In this document: in pieces, positions 1-12,941 of the stretch
Layout of the letters: each line of letters opens with the position of its first letter
Position numbering within the stretch: position 1 is the first letter of the stretch
Source: Antedon mediterranea
Lineage: Eukaryota > Echinodermata > Crinoidea > Comatulida > Antedonidae
Direction of reading: 5' to 3'
Length of the DNA: 64,000 nucleotides
NCBI RefSeq assembly: GCF_964355755.1
Contig: NC_092680.1
Span: 17,151,001-17,215,000 of the forward strand
Program-made: the position numbers and the translations under genes
The notes under the pieces: generated by a model
What the model saw: only the letters and a program-made list of their open reading frames with translations
Told to the model about the DNA's origin: nothing
Databases searched by the model: none

Positions 1-973
1 CTGCTTTCTATGGAACTTTTGGACCTCAAGAAACATTTGGGAAAGTTTCCGGTTTTTAGAAAGTCCAGTATTGGGAGAACCAACTGTACATAGGCCAAGT
101 TTTTTTGGTAAGACCTAAGAAAAATTATAGATTGATCAGAAACAAGCAAACAATTGTAGAAAACACAATACGATACTATGAAAATTCAATCAAATTATGG
201 ATTAATTTATATAAATGGAGGCACTGAATACCAAGAAACCTTTGAAAAAACATGATAATTATGGTCAAATAAATAATTCACACAATAAAAGACTAAATTT
301 GTGGATCTCCTTCGCAACCATTACAACGCAGAATACCTGAATGTTTCACGATAAACCATCAGACTACCAAGTTTTATATTTACTACTGAAATTATCCATC
401 AAGACCATTAAAATTAATTAAATTAATTAAAATTCATTATAGCAAATTGAGAACTAATGAAAGCAGGTCCAAGGTTTACAAACATTGTTATTTTGTTGAG
501 GCAGTTGAACATTCTGAGTCATTGGGTAAATAATCATACTTGAATCCTGCAGATTTGTCAAACAAACAAATTCATTTTCATTCATTTTGAATAAATCAAT
601 CAAAACAAACATTTAATGATTGACTTCTTATATTTGTTTGTTTATGGCTAGACACTGTTGGCGCTCATCAAACGAGTATCAAATATCCTCTTATTAATTT
701 CAACTTTGTTAGTCTTTTTAATTGATAATTACGTTCATAATAACTCAACACTATTTATATAGTTACGAATTGTTTTCAATTTAAATCTTGAGCAAATAAT
801 TTTAATTGACATTAAAAATCTGTAGCTGCAGAACGTATTCTATTTCGCTTTCTAATTTCTATTAGGTTATTGGTGGAAGCTAACTGTAATGCTTGGTTTC
901 TACAAGAGACGCAATACAACAACGTAATGTAACGATGAACTGTTCCTTGTCATGGTCAACTCGCTTACGTTTT

Positions 974-1173
974 GTCTAGTTCCTTGCGTTGCGTCCTAGT
1001 GGGAACCAAGCTTTAGGGGTGCTGTCTAGGTCCTTGCGTTGGGTCCTAGCGGGAACCAAGCTTTAGGGGTGCTGTCTAGATCCTTGCGTTGCGTCCTAGC
1101 TGGAACCAAGCTTTAGGGGTGCTGTCTAGATCCTTACGTTGCATCCTAGTGAGAACCAAGCATTAGGGGTGCT
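974..1173. repeat. Tandem repeat, four 50-bp units
   Basis: The units start at 974, 1024, 1074 and 1124 (GTCTAG...TTAGGGGTGCT) and differ by a few substitutions, the last being the most diverged. Each contains TCCTAGTGGGAACCAAGC, a word also found in inverted or degenerate form at 885-905, 23250-23290 and 42177-42200, so the array seems to be an expanded terminal piece of a dispersed DNA element. Confidence 0.85.
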
Positions 1174-2241
1174 GGTAAACATCCTTACAGGGGCTTAATT
1201 ACAACTAAATTCTAACAATTAAATTGTTATATAATTTCAATACCAAGTTTAATTACAAAAAGTAAGGTACACGTTTTGGTATTAAATGATAAAATAATAC
1301 AGCTAATTACGGATGCTTAATTACCTCCTCATTGTATTAGATAAATAATTTTGCTCCAATTGTATAATTACTGTATATTAGTTTTGCTTCCCAATATCTA
1401 TTGAATATCCTATGAAAACTAAAACTTGTTTAACAAAGACCACACCTAATATCACTTGTAGGCATCCTCTATTTTAAGACACTTTCAAGTTTCATACCAT
1501 TTTCAAACCCTCTGCAGACAAGTTTTGTACATTGTACACCTATTATGGTTCTAATAATAGTATAGAGGACAGCAGACAATGCAAACATTCTAAGCAAGTA
1601 AATGTTATCAAAATAAAATTAATATGTATTACAAATTAACGCCTAACCAAGTTGTTGAAATGAAATTCCCCAAATAGGAAAATCTAAGCAGGGGTTAGCT
1701 TTCAACAAAAGATGTTGGAATAATTGGAAAATGATCATCTTTTCATACTTAAGTCTATGTGGGTGGCAATAAAAATGGACAAACAATCCTTAAGTATGAA
1801 ATGAGTAATACTTCTGTTTATACCTTTCCTCAATCAATTCATTTTCAATGTGCTAATTGATCAAGTTTATTAACACAGTCAAAATGTAATAGAGATCTTT
1901 TTTGTTTTTCTGTTTTACTTCCTTGGGCCTTTTTCTGCTTTGAAAACTAGTTGAGATTGAATAAGTTACCACATTTTCTTGTGAAATAATGACATTTAGA
2001 AATAGGCTTAACTACTAAATGGCATTCTTAATATATAAGTTAAATTACTGAATAAAATATCTTTTATTTAGCCTGACATTTTCTTACCATTGTCTGACAT
2101 TTGAAAGATTAATTGTTCCTATTTTATTTTCTGGTGCGCAAGATCTTAGTTTCATAAGCTTGAGACTATGACAAGTAATTCTAAAGTTAAACTTAGCATT
2201 TCCTTAATGGCATTAGAGATCAGTTGATTGTGTGCAGGTGG
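1174..2241. other. Gene-free AT-rich stretch
   Basis: No exon, RNA gene or clear repeat boundary was seen. A short inverted match (TTTCATACTTAAG at 1740-1752 against CTTAAGTATGAAA at 1789-1801) brackets about 36 bp and could be a small hairpin. The preceding stretch 1-970 is likewise gene-free; its first 65 bp (GGAAAGTTTCCGG, AGAAAGT) resemble 16.86-17.05 kb, which looks like a pogo-type repeat end. Confidence 0.5.
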
Positions 2242-2249
2242 TATCCAAG

Positions 2250-3492
2250 CAGTGGCGTATCCAGTAGGGGGCCGGGGGGCCCGGGCCCCCCTGATTTCGT
2301 TTCCGTCGGCGCATCATCGCAGCCGTGGGCAAACAAAGGTGCCGGGGAAAAAAATTAACTATTTATTCTGATAATAATTGAACTGTAAACATAATTCTTT
2401 TGAGTGTTTGTTTATTTACATATCATATACTCATTGATCCCTTCAGATCAACTATTTTTTATTTTCATTACATCTAACGAAACACGTAAAAAATGTGTAG
2501 CACGTACATACGGCCGTACGCGGTAGATTGTTTTCTCAAAAGTCTTTGACCTTACCCTAAAACCTTATTTTTGCATGCAGTTGAGCCTCTCATGACCTGG
2601 GATTTGTATGTCTTCCTACGCTAAGAGATTATATAGTTCCACATGCCATGTGCTTTTTTGTCTAAGATATATTTATTATAAGTGCCAAAAACCCGGTTTT
2701 TTTTCTCGATATGAGGCCTTTATTATTCAAAATTTTTAGAAAAAGCACATATACCATAAAAAATATCCATGTATTTCATTTTTGGAACAGAATATTCCGT
2801 GAGGCTCAACTACAAAACCACCATTTTGTGATATGATGTCATCGTAAGCCAATTAAAGCTGAGCTTTCTCGCGATTGGCATTGCTTACGGTTGAATGATT
2901 TAGGATTCTAGCTGATTTGATTGGTGGATGCGAATCACCCGCAGCGGAATGTTTTCTCTCGCGCGTGTAACATGAATCTCTCTAATCGATACTACACAAA
3001 GTTAGAGCAATGAATTTGTCCGAATTCCGTTAAGTAAACAACTTTATATATTTTATAAGCATTTAATAACATGTTTTATTGATATTTCCAATGGTGATAT
3101 ATAAAATAAATTACTAAAAAACGTAATTATATGTAATTATTTTAACTAAAAATGGCGTAGTTAATAGAATTTTTGACTGAGGCCGCAAATTGTTTTACTT
3201 CTTTCGTGGCTAAAAACGATCATTTTCGGCGATGTTTTAGACCCTATATTTCGAAAACTACAAATCAGATTTTCCTAATTCTTTCTTTATTGTAATATGA
3301 ATACAACATACTAACAGATAATGTTGGTTTGGTTTTAATTTTGCATCGTTATCCCATATAAGACAATATGACTATGTAATCCTAGAACATATATTGATCA
3401 GAGACGTCGTGTATGTACAGACTGACACCAATTTTGTCGGCAAATTGGCAATTCCCGGCCCCCCCAACTTCAAAATCCTGGATACGCCACTG
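2250..3492. mobile_element. Non-autonomous hAT-type DNA transposon, 1243 bp
   Basis: The ends are CAGTGGCGTATCCAG and its inverse CTGGATACGCCACTG. Immediately outside is a perfect 8-bp target duplication, TATCCAAG, at 2242-2249 and 3493-3500. Terminal CAGTGGCG plus an 8-bp duplication is the hAT superfamily signature. Next to the termini are G- or C-runs (GGGGGGCCCGGGCCCCCC on the left, CCCGGCCCCCCC on the right). The interior has no long ORF, so it is non-autonomous. The perfect duplication suggests a fairly recent insertion. Confidence 0.88.
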
Positions 3493-3699
3493 TATCCAAG
3501 AGGTATTAAAGTTCGGTCCAAGCTATAGTACTTGGTAGAAACCACAACATTTTATAAGAAACTGTACAAAAAACATGATTTCAAGACAATTTGACTAAAT
3601 AGTATATAATATTTTTTCCAATCCAATGTTTGGATAGGTAGGCCTATAACATATTTTATACCTACTGTACATGGTCAAAATAAATAGACATTAGACACG

Positions 3700-3866
3700 T
3701 TTTTGGTTAAAATTAACCATTTCTTTTGCCTTTTTTTAATAAGTGAAATCATTATTTTTGTTGATTTTTTTTCTACAGAAGTGAATAACTTTATTAAAAC
3801 TGCCAAATGGCCTATTCAAAGTCTGATTTTATTAATCTTTATTTTGTGGGAACAATACATCTTTAA
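3700..3866 (-). mobile_element. MITE family B copy, truncated
   Basis: The copy ends in GGGAACAATACATCTTTAA, the inverse of the family terminus TTAAAGATGTATTGTCCCC. It has the family interior (AAGTGAAATCATTATTT, GAAGTGAATAACTTTATTAAAACTGC). The opposite terminus is missing. Confidence 0.65.
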
Positions 3867-3959
3867 TAAATATGAGTAAATATGGCAAACTACAATTTCA
3901 TTAACCACAGTCATACAATCAGTAGAGATTCAAGGCTTTCTTCTGCTGGTGGACAACAA

Positions 3960-4490
3960 GTCTTCTCTTAGTTTAAAGGCCAGATGCGGGGCAAAACATT
4001 TCTATTGATCATACATTCCAATAATTATCGATCTATAGTTTCCCCTATGTTTCATAATTTTTGGGATTTCATTTGTTGTTACACGAGCTTGTTGAAAATA
4101 AGCACTTTTCTAGATCAAATTACACAGTAAAATTTATATTCTTTTGTACACAAATTGACTAAATATAGGTTATATAATTTTACATTTCTGGTATTTTTAT
4201 TCAACTTCAGATTTTTGTTTTCATGCTATAGCAAAAATTATCCACCGTATATCCATCTTTTTTCACCTTCTAGGGAGTCACCAGACATGTTATTACATGG
4301 TTAAACTACCTAACTCCTGAAAAAAAGTCTTCCTGGTTTTTATAGCAGAATTTTGCCAAATTTTGTATTTGACTATATTAAAGGAAATTCATGTTTTTCG
4401 TCTTGATTTCTGTTACAAATATTTGATTTAAGTACAATTAACCAGATATTATATATAAAATTCATGCCTGTACCCAAGCTTTAACTTCCT
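3960..4490 (+). repeat. Dispersed repeat copy, inverse of 23.4-24.96 kb
   Basis: The stretch matches, in inverse orientation, the DNA at 23420-23530 plus 24490-24960. Shared landmarks are ACATTCCAATAATTATCGAT, the CATAATTTTTGGGATTTCAT block, and the CTTCCTGGTTTTTAT segment. This copy lacks the roughly 0.95 kb that carries the LINE-like ORF in the other copy. Confidence 0.7.
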
Positions 4491-7400
4491 TAGTCCCGGT
4501 CATTAGCAATGTTTGGGACCTTAGGAGGAGAAGTGGGGTTGGATTTCGGGAACACATAATGTAGTAAGCAACTAGGGATATTGATTTCAAAACTATTGTT
4601 GGAAGGGCATTTTCTTACACTGCATTGCATCTATAGTGAAAACCACACTTCAGGCCTTGATGTGCTTTTAAATGTATAAAGCGCAAAAATAAATATCAAT
4701 CTATTATTATCTTGGGTGTAAATATTAAATACAAAGAGAATTTAATTTTCAAATATAATATAAACTTTGAATTATCAATGTTCAATGTCTGTATTTGGAG
4801 TAACCGTCTTCCTTGGTACTGTATAATAACTTGTTTTTAGGGATTGTATGTCGATTATTGTTACAATCCATCAATAAATGCAGTTTCTCAGTAGCTATTT
4901 GTTGTGATAGGTATTTTATTTGGGGTTAACAAGCAGCTTGTTTCCCCACAAACTTTTCAGTAGTCAGTTCCTGATGATTGATTCTGAAGAATTGTTTATT
5001 TTCACACATTTTATAGCTTGTACCTCTTCAAAATTCCTTCCAAATTTGTCACCTGAGATTATTATCCCAGCCTGTTAAAGAGACTACATAATTCAAGTTC
5101 TTTCTTTTGTGTCATTAATTATTGACACCTGATTTCAATCAAATTCACACCTTAGATGAGGTAGATTAAATAGTAATCAACATATCTAGATGGAATGAAA
5201 TACCTTTACTTACTAAAAGATCAAAATAAGATTAAAATAATAATTATTATCAAGATGATGACCAAATATGGAACAAATTTAAATAGTCTTGATGGATTTT
5301 GAATAGAGTAAAGGTTTATTATATTCTAAATAATCTAAAAAGAAAAAAAATGGATAAGTGCATTCCACATTATCATACACGTTAGACCCGCCAAAATGTG
5401 CAGTCCTTAATGAGGGTTGACTGCAGTGAAACAATATTTCTCTTCGTTTATTCACAGGAAAGGGTGCTTTAATAGGGATTTACCTGAATAGGGGTGTCCC
5501 AAAGCATGGGTTCACTTATTTCTTTAATTTTAAATGATGGAACATATGAGACAAAACATATCGCTATGAGGCAATACATTCAAATTTTTTCTAGTTCTGT
5601 TCTCTATATCTCCTTATTTTTAAATCTGATTTCTCTTTGTGCTTTAAACTGGATGAGGTTTCAAATTATCCAATTTAATCTTTACTTTTAGAGCTAATAT
5701 GAAGAAAAAAAAAATGGGAAGAAATTATAAATTTCTTACTAAACCTACTGTATTATGCAATAAACAATATTTTTGTGTTATTTTGGGAAACAGCTAGTAC
5801 AGTAGTAGACATTTCAAAAGCCTACCTACCGCGTGGGCAAAATATGCGCACTTTCAAATCCCCAAAAAGCCATTGTTAACTAACCCCTTGAACATCTCAG
5901 GTCAACATAATAACTCCCTTGAGGCATAAATCACCTGTATGCAATGGGATATACCATATTTAATGTTTTAAACATACCACAAAGCTGTCAATTATAATGT
6001 TTACCAGCTGGTAATGTGGAGGCTTACAAGTTGTAAGGTGTTGAAATTACACTCACCAATTATGTCATCAAATTGATGAAGGCTGGCATTTTTAAAAGGT
6101 CATAGGGCATCATGTGGCTTAAGAAAAAAAGGTAGGAAGTTCACTGAGAAAACATTCACAGATTTCTTAAAACATTTGTTTCTGATGACATTCCTCCTTA
6201 AAACCTGTGCTTAAACACCAATCGAAGTATAACCCATGTTCAAAGAAATTACCAGTAAATGATGGGTCTCCACAAAGGCCAAAGTGATAAAAACTGGATA
6301 AATATTAAATTTATTTGCAATTAGTGTAGAGACCACAAGACATACTATAAAACTGTTTGTGACATGCACAACAAAAAGTTTTAACCATGCAGGCAAAAAA
6401 GCTAGTAGTAGGAAACTTTAGAATTGGGATGTTGTCTGTGATGTTAAACCTCACAGTCACCTCATTACTAGTAATAATAGTTTCATTCTTTGGTATTAGG
6501 TCTCGCATAAAAGAACATAAAAACATTGTCAAATCACCTAACAAAACCCAAACTAAATTTTCTATATTTTAAATCCCTTTGAAAACAGATAATCATCAAG
6601 GTCGTTTGATAATCACTAATGATGGTTACAACTATTTCAAATTATAAACAGAAATAAAGGATATCAAATTAACAGCTATAACCAATGTACAAGTTTTGCT
6701 CTAATTTCTCTAGGCTATACAAATACTTGATTAGCCAATCAGAAGATAAGGTTAAATGTGGAATTGACCCTACTGAGCTTAACGCTTCCTACTCGTTTTG
6801 ATGTTGAGAGAACGATTAGAACATTTCTCCTCTGGTTACAGAAGTCTAAGTCAAACACAATTTCCTTGATTCATGCGTGTTTAATGTATTAATTTCTTCA
6901 AACTATTTATCAGTTATAAATCCTAAGTTAACTTTTCAAACATAATTTAATACGTAATTTATATGGTTTCGGATTAAACAAGGTGTTTGATTGTCAAGCT
7001 GTACGTGGCACGGTTTAAGCATAGGGGACAACAACTTGATACCTGATCTGGGGTGCTATTGGCAATAAGCCACGACAATTATGTTCCTACATGTCAGAGC
7101 GACTAACTGAAAGTACAGAGACACACACTATAGGGTGCTTTCGATTTGCGGAAAGCGACGACCGACGACCTCACTAGGTCAGGTCAATCAATGTGGCGTC
7201 GGTCGTCGTCTGGACCTAGAAACCATCAAAACTGTGTTGAAGTCGGGAGCAAGGAAACACATCCCAATATACCTGTATGCCCCCAATGAATTAACATAAT
7301 TTGATCGCCGATTTGTCCCTAATTATACTATCTAAATATTAAATACAATATTTAAATGTAGAACTCATGTACTGTATACTCCCTGTTATGTTACCATGAA

Positions 7401-7700
7401 TTTGGTAAATTCATTTTGGATGCAAAGAAAAGATTCCCTGCTCTTCCTCTTTCCTATATGACAAAGACAAAGATATCCTGGCAAACTTGTGGGTGTTTAA
7501 TGGTATGATTTGTTCTTTGTATACCAGCTTCCATAAGAACAAAATGTCCTGCAATTTTTTTATTTCAAAATTATTATTATTTGCCAATATTGAAGAGATC
7601 TAACACTATATTTTTATAAAAATATCAGTTTCTCCTTGTTGTTTTTATTTGTATTATGATGAAACAGCTATAGGACAAGGAAGAACAAACGTATATTCAG
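4491..7700. other. Gene-free stretch with degraded repeats
   Basis: About 3.2 kb without a supported exon. Around 5385-5505 there is a relic of the AATAGGGGTGTCCC family, also at 26.0, 35.6 and 36.8 kb. At 7135-7225 a CG-richer segment has short inverted matches (GACGACCGACGACC against GGTCGTCGTC). Small ORFs near 5494 and 6211-6572 overlap on both strands, are AT-biased, and look random. Confidence 0.5.
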
Positions 7701-7863
7701 CTATCTACTCTATCAAACTATAGTTTGACAAAAAAAGTGTGATGTGCCTAAATATGGCAGTGATATGCCCAAATATGGTAGTGATATGACATCATCATGT
7801 CCATATTATGAGCATATCACATTTTTTTGTCACATAAAGTTTGATAGTGTAGACAGCGCTTTA
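7701..7863. mobile_element. MITE family A copy 1
   Basis: The family-A core is AAAGCTCTGTCTACACTATC at the ends, then TTTGACAAAAAAGTGTGATG, blocks of AAATATGGTAGTGATATG, and the inverse end CACATAAAGTTTGATAGTG TAGACAG. Here the left end is slightly decayed (CTATCTACTCTATCAAAC) and the TATGG block is doubled. Confidence 0.85.
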
Positions 7864-10800
7864 AAGTCTTGCACGATTATGCCACTATTGGGGGAAAGCC
7901 TTGCAATACGGAAACTCCCAAATTATAAACAAAACATTCAATTTGCCAAGGGTATGTTTCAGCTTGAACAAATTCCGAGGTTTATAGCCATTTTTTCCCT
8001 ATAATGATTGATTTCTTGGCACAATCCCAAATTTCTTGAACTATATTGACATTAGAAGAAAAAAAAGTTGTTGATCTAGAATGATATAATTCTTATTATC
8101 ATTAGGAAATTAAATTTCAATAAGAAAAATGCTTAATTACATTATTTAAAGTTTACAAACCCAAGTGCAGAACTGCCTAATTTCCAATTGCCGATCAAAT
8201 CATCATGCTAAGATGTGATCTGGTGGACATGAATTGTTGTAAAGGAAAAACATAGTACAAAAGGATAGGGTATCATCCCCAGTGTGTACAGTACTATCCT
8301 GATAGGTCCTCTGTAGCTGTACATACAGAAAGGGCCAATTGAACCTTGAGCAATGTTGGTTAATGTAACTATGTCATTTCCCAAAATCAATTAGACAGAC
8401 AACAGCAAGTACAGATTGAAATGGACAAATCCAGAATCCCAAACAGATAAAAATGTTGTGGCAGGGTGGCCCAGGTTAATAAAAATGAATACAGTACTTA
8501 CTGTATATACGAATGAACAAATTAAAAAAAAGTCACAAAACATGGAACCAAGATCAAGAAAAACTAAACAATTTAGTAAAGGAAAAGCATGCACACACAT
8601 GGAAGGAAAGGGATCATTCCGTGTGCAGTGGTATCTGTAACTGTTATGTGCATAAAGCTGGCCGGGTGGATCTAGAAGTTCTTCGGGTTCTATAGAAAAA
8701 GGAATGTGCTTTCCACATGAAAGGATGTGCTTTCCAAATGAACACAAAAACAAGATGTTTGTCTTTTTAAATGCAATAGCCATGTACCTGAGGCTGACTT
8801 CATATAAAACATCAAATTCTATCTCAAAGTTATACAATTTAAGGGGGTCGGTTCTGGACCCCATGGACGTACCATGGACTGACCTACAATATATGTATAC
8901 CTTTCATATAATTCAATAAAGAATTGAACAGTTGCCAAGAATGAATTACACAAATGTTTGATTGGAAATCAATTTCTTGTTCATCAATCTATAACTCTAT
9001 ATAATAACTCTAACAAATGGTATATTATTTTAATTCATAATTAATAGTTTTATCATGTTGAATAAACTTGAATACAGTTTACATCATGGTTTCATTCACA
9101 TCACGTATTCAACTGTGAAAATGTAAATAGAGGATAACCTTGGCCTTGTCCTTAGTGTGATTTTTAGCATGATGTAATAGTACATTATAATGGTCACTGA
9201 ATGTGTTTAAATAAGCTAATGTAATAAATATTAATAACACTAGACAAGGACTAATAAACTAGAATACAAAAAAAAAAAACATATTTTGTCATACAGTAGC
9301 TATAAGTGCTGTTTAACAATACTTTAAAAGGAAAATTAGAATTGAACATACCTTTCACCTGATAGTCTAGTGGTCTAATGGTCACTATTGGAATATTCTG
9401 CCTATATTATCAATCAGCCATATTTTGGGGAATATATCCATATTTTTTGTTTTGGTTCGTGTTCTGTTCAAGTGAACCTTTTCTCTGAAAATAAAAAATC
9501 CAAAAATATAGTACAAACAAAATTTAATATTAATATTAAATTTTGTTTAATATTAATGGTTTATTCAATTCATTTTTGTTATCTATAAATAACTAAATCT
9601 AAATTAAACCCAATTACAATAATAGCAATAATATACAGTACAAAGATCTGCCTGTCTATACTTTGTAGATAATTTTACTACAAAATTCATATGCATAACA
9701 GATATTTGGTTTTAGAATTGCTAATTGGAAATGCTAATATATATTTATTATATGAATTTAAAGTGATATCAAAGTTGACTGTCAGTAGTTTGATTGATGT
9801 TTGGATCTGTAATTGCAAATGCCAGACTGAGTTGGACGTCGATTAGTTCATGTCGATTACAGGTTCATTGTGTAAATTAAAACAAATAAAAATTATAATC
9901 TTAAAATAGAATAGGTAAAATTCTACCAAATATTAAAGCTTGAAAAATGAAATCTTTTGTGTAGACATTTTTTTTCAAATAATTCCAATATTTCCAATGT
10001 TGCTTTTTCACCTTAGACTTGATTAAAATGATTTTCAGAATTTACTAATGCGACAGAACAGAAAAAAAAACCTCAAAATACATGTATGCAAAAACTATTT
10101 TTTAATAAATTAATTCAGTAAAATTTATACACACAAACACCAGTGTACCGTACTGTTTGTGATTGGGCACATATCCAACACGAAAGTGTAATGACTCATA
10201 ACAAAATTTCTTTCAAAATTAATAATTCTACATTAATAATGTTACTTCTGTATATCTAGATATTTGATATTTGAATGTATAACCTTTACTTTCATATTAT
10301 TTTTTTTTAATCTGAAGATACTCGTTTTAAAAGAAATGTCATCAACCTGAATACTTTATATTTATTATTTTCAGTATAATTTTTTAGTTTTCGTACTGTT
10401 TCTTTAGGCAGTTATATTCAAGAGATTCATTAGGAAACAGTTACTATGAGGTAGCTTATAGTTTAATACGGCAAAAAAATGGGTATTTGGAAACTCGGAC
10501 TGAGCATGCGCACACACCAAAGAACGTCTGGGAAAAGAGAGTCTATGAAAACATTTGCTGATATTTAGTATTGAAATGCATGTAGCGTTAATAATCATGA
10601 GATGAGTGGCAACTTTTGTAAGAAATATTTCTTGTTTATTATATAACTAACCAATTTTACTTTGAACTAAAATGAACATCAAGTTCAATAAACTAAAAAT
10701 ATGTGACTTTTCTTAGGGTTTAATTTGTATTTATTGATTTCTTGTCTTTTTAAATGATGTTTTATGATGATGGTCTTGTGCTTTTCTTTGAATTTTATAT

Positions 10801-10954
10801 GGCTTGTAAATTGCTGAAATAAAATTTATTATTATTAATTCAACTTTATTCACAATTAGGCTCAGCTCAACATAAACTATGAAATGATAAACAGAAAATA
10901 GATATATATTTATTATATATTTATTACATATATAAATCCAAAGGAAAATTACTG
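7864..10954. other. Gene-free stretch, AT-rich
   Basis: About 3.1 kb without recognisable genes. The longest ORF (8391-8864, minus, 157 codons) contains a duplicated TGTGCTTTCC segment and has a hydrophobic random-looking product. A 34-bp perfect palindrome lies at 9515-9548 and an A-run of 12 near 9270. Confidence 0.5.
9515..9548. repeat. Perfect 34-bp palindrome
   Basis: AAACAAAATTTAATATT is followed directly by its exact inverse complement, with no spacer. It is AT-rich, so chance or replication slippage in low-complexity DNA is possible. Confidence 0.8.
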
Positions 10955-11216
10955 ACAAAAATGACAATGCTGTGGGTATCAGTGGCTGGAGCTCAATGGT
11001 GGAGATACAAAAAAAAAAGCGAAAAGCTAAATCAAAAAAATGAAGGAAAACAGCCAGAAAAGTTAGCAGAGGGATTGTAGGGCAACAATGGCCCTTCATC
11101 AGTGCAAGGGATATTATTTAAATAAATAAAATAAGCAAAAAGCTAAATCAAAACGAAAAAAAAAAGCCATAACAATTTGCAGAGTTTTCGGGCAACACTA
11201 TTCCTTCATCAGTGCA
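10955..11216 (-). mobile_element. Penelope-like relic: two tandem units with hammerhead-type cores
   Basis: Two direct units about 110 bp apart share AAGCTAAATCAAAA, GCAGAG, GGGCAACA and CCTTCATCAGTGCA. On the minus strand each reads CUGAUGA, a loop-closed segment, then the second core box. Cores are 11186-11212 (CUGAUGA ... GCCC GAAA) and 11076-11102 (CUGAUGA, GGGC/GCCC stem, box decayed to TACA). Tandem terminal repeats with hammerhead motifs are characteristic of Penelope-like retroelements (established knowledge). Confidence 0.6.
11178..11216 (-). ncRNA. Hammerhead-ribozyme-like motif, best preserved tandem copy
   Basis: Minus strand: UGCA (11216-11213), CUGAUGA (11212-11206), stem-loop II (partly decayed, GG/CC), GAAA (11189-11186), ACUC, then UGCA (11181-11178). 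The two UGCA words can pair as stem I, placing cleavage after the C of CUC. Stem III would be minimal, so activity would probably need a dimer, as reported for short-stem-III hammerheads. Activity is not shown by sequence. Confidence 0.5.
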
Positions 11217-11380
11217 TACAGCATACATTATATTATAATTTAGAGGTATACAAAATAATGAAATGATGTAGATGAAGGTAAGAGAAGATGGATGTTTTCA
11301 CTAGCAATAGGCCTAGGTACCAACACATTTTCACCTACTATAAATCCATGATGCAATGGTGGATCCAGGATTTTGAAAAA

Positions 11381-11507
11381 GGGGAGACGGGGCCTAAAAA
11401 GGGGGAAACAGGGCCTAAAAAGGGGGAGACGGGGCCTAAAAAAGGAGAGACGGGGCCTAAAAAAAGGGGGAAACGGGGCCTAAAAAAGGGGAGACGGGGC
11501 CTAAAAA
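11381..11507. repeat. Tandem repeat, six G-rich units of about 20-22 bp
   Basis: Units are GGGGAGACGGGGCCTAAAAA with small changes in A-run length and G/A positions. They directly follow GGTGGATCCAGGATTTTG, which resembles a hAT-type terminus, so this is probably an expanded transposon end. The array is open on the plus strand as GETGPKK repeats, but that is a by-product of the repeat. Confidence 0.85.
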
Positions 11508-12941
11508 TGGTAAAGCGTCAAACTAAATCTAATGTCTTATCTTCTTCAATTTCCTATATTGCTTTCTATTCTTTTTGATACTAAGATCAGATAACATCAT
11601 CATCATGAATCAGCCTGAACTATTTGGCATATTTGCCAACTAGAAGGAAGAGATAATTAAAAACACACTGCTAATAATTCCTTACTAAATTTCAACTAAC
11701 TATAATTGGATTGCTTAACTTTAATTTGAAGATTGATCTGTTGAGATTTCCAAAACCAACTTTAGTAATCTAATCTTAGTCTACAGATGCTAATAAATGG
11801 TATTACAAAATGAAATTTCAAAATAGATTTGCAGTTCTCATCTGTTTGTCTCTAAACAATATTGTATATGTCGCCTAATAAAGTAGGTAAATTTATTTAA
11901 AGTGATTTATATCAATATCTATTTATACTATATTCTAAACCTCTCCAATCGGTGCATACCCTGAACGATTTAAGTAGAAACTATAGAGGGCAACACATTT
12001 TCTCCCTCTCTTAATTATGAATAAACAATGTGTATGATATGATAATGTATGCATGGGTACAATTGCGCTATAAGTTACAACCATTCTGTCCAACCGAAAG
12101 ATGCAAAATTATATTACGTTTATTTTATTCCACGGCTACACAAAATCTAGGAAAGGCTTGTTTTTTTGGGTTTTTTTTATGTTTAATTAATTGATGGCAA
12201 CTAATAAATAATTATTGAAGAAGTTTTTTTCAAGTTTCATAACAAATTCTAAGTGTTACCTTGGTACCGTAGTTGATAAAGAAATTTTTTGCATTTGAAA
12301 TTGGATTTCAATTTTTCAAATATATATAGGCCTAATGCTCATGTTTTAATTCATACCACAGCCTCCTAACTATAAAGGCTATGTTGTTTTTATTTTTGAA
12401 ATTATATGGGTCAGGTGTAAAGGTGGGGACATGATCTTAATGTAATCACGGTCATATGTTATTTGACAGGTTCATTGTATCTTGATGCTTCTTTAGTAGC
12501 TATCGTTCACACTATGATTTATGACTTGTTGTTAACTCAAGTGTGTTGTCTATAAATATTGAGACATATACTGTAGAATAAAACATAACATTGTTCTGTG
12601 AAAAGGAATTGAAAGACCTCCATGATGGGCGACATTATGGCAAATGAAAGTCAGTCTAGAAAAAACAAAATACAAATCACATTGATATCAGATACATGGT
12701 CTTTTTAGGTTTATTAATGTGTTGATGAATTACCTGCATTTTCTTTAACTGGGAGAAATGACTTCAAGTGATCATTTAAATAGCATGCTCACTCTCCCAG
12801 GATAACGATTTTAAACATCTGATTGTGTATTAAAATGCAATTGGTAGCTATAACAAAATACTGGAAATCATATACAGTATCTATATATTACTGTAATGTA
12901 AAACCTGTCTGCTTTATATTCTCATTGTCCAATTACTTACA

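Noticed and set aside
8391-8864. 157-codon minus-strand ORF, the longest in the window
   Set aside because: No motif, internal duplicated TGTGCTTTCC words, overlapping plus-strand ORFs and no splice context; composition looks like non-coding DNA.
10731-11099. 122-codon minus-strand ORF with hydrophobic stretches
   Set aside because: It runs through A/T runs and the Penelope-like repeat; no conserved domain is visible.
11288-11578. Plus-strand ORF encoding GETGPKK repeats, resembling a collagen-like or repeat protein
   Set aside because: The repeat is entirely explained by a 20-22-bp DNA tandem array next to a hAT-like end, and phase changes mid-array alter the peptide to KRGLKKG. No gene context.
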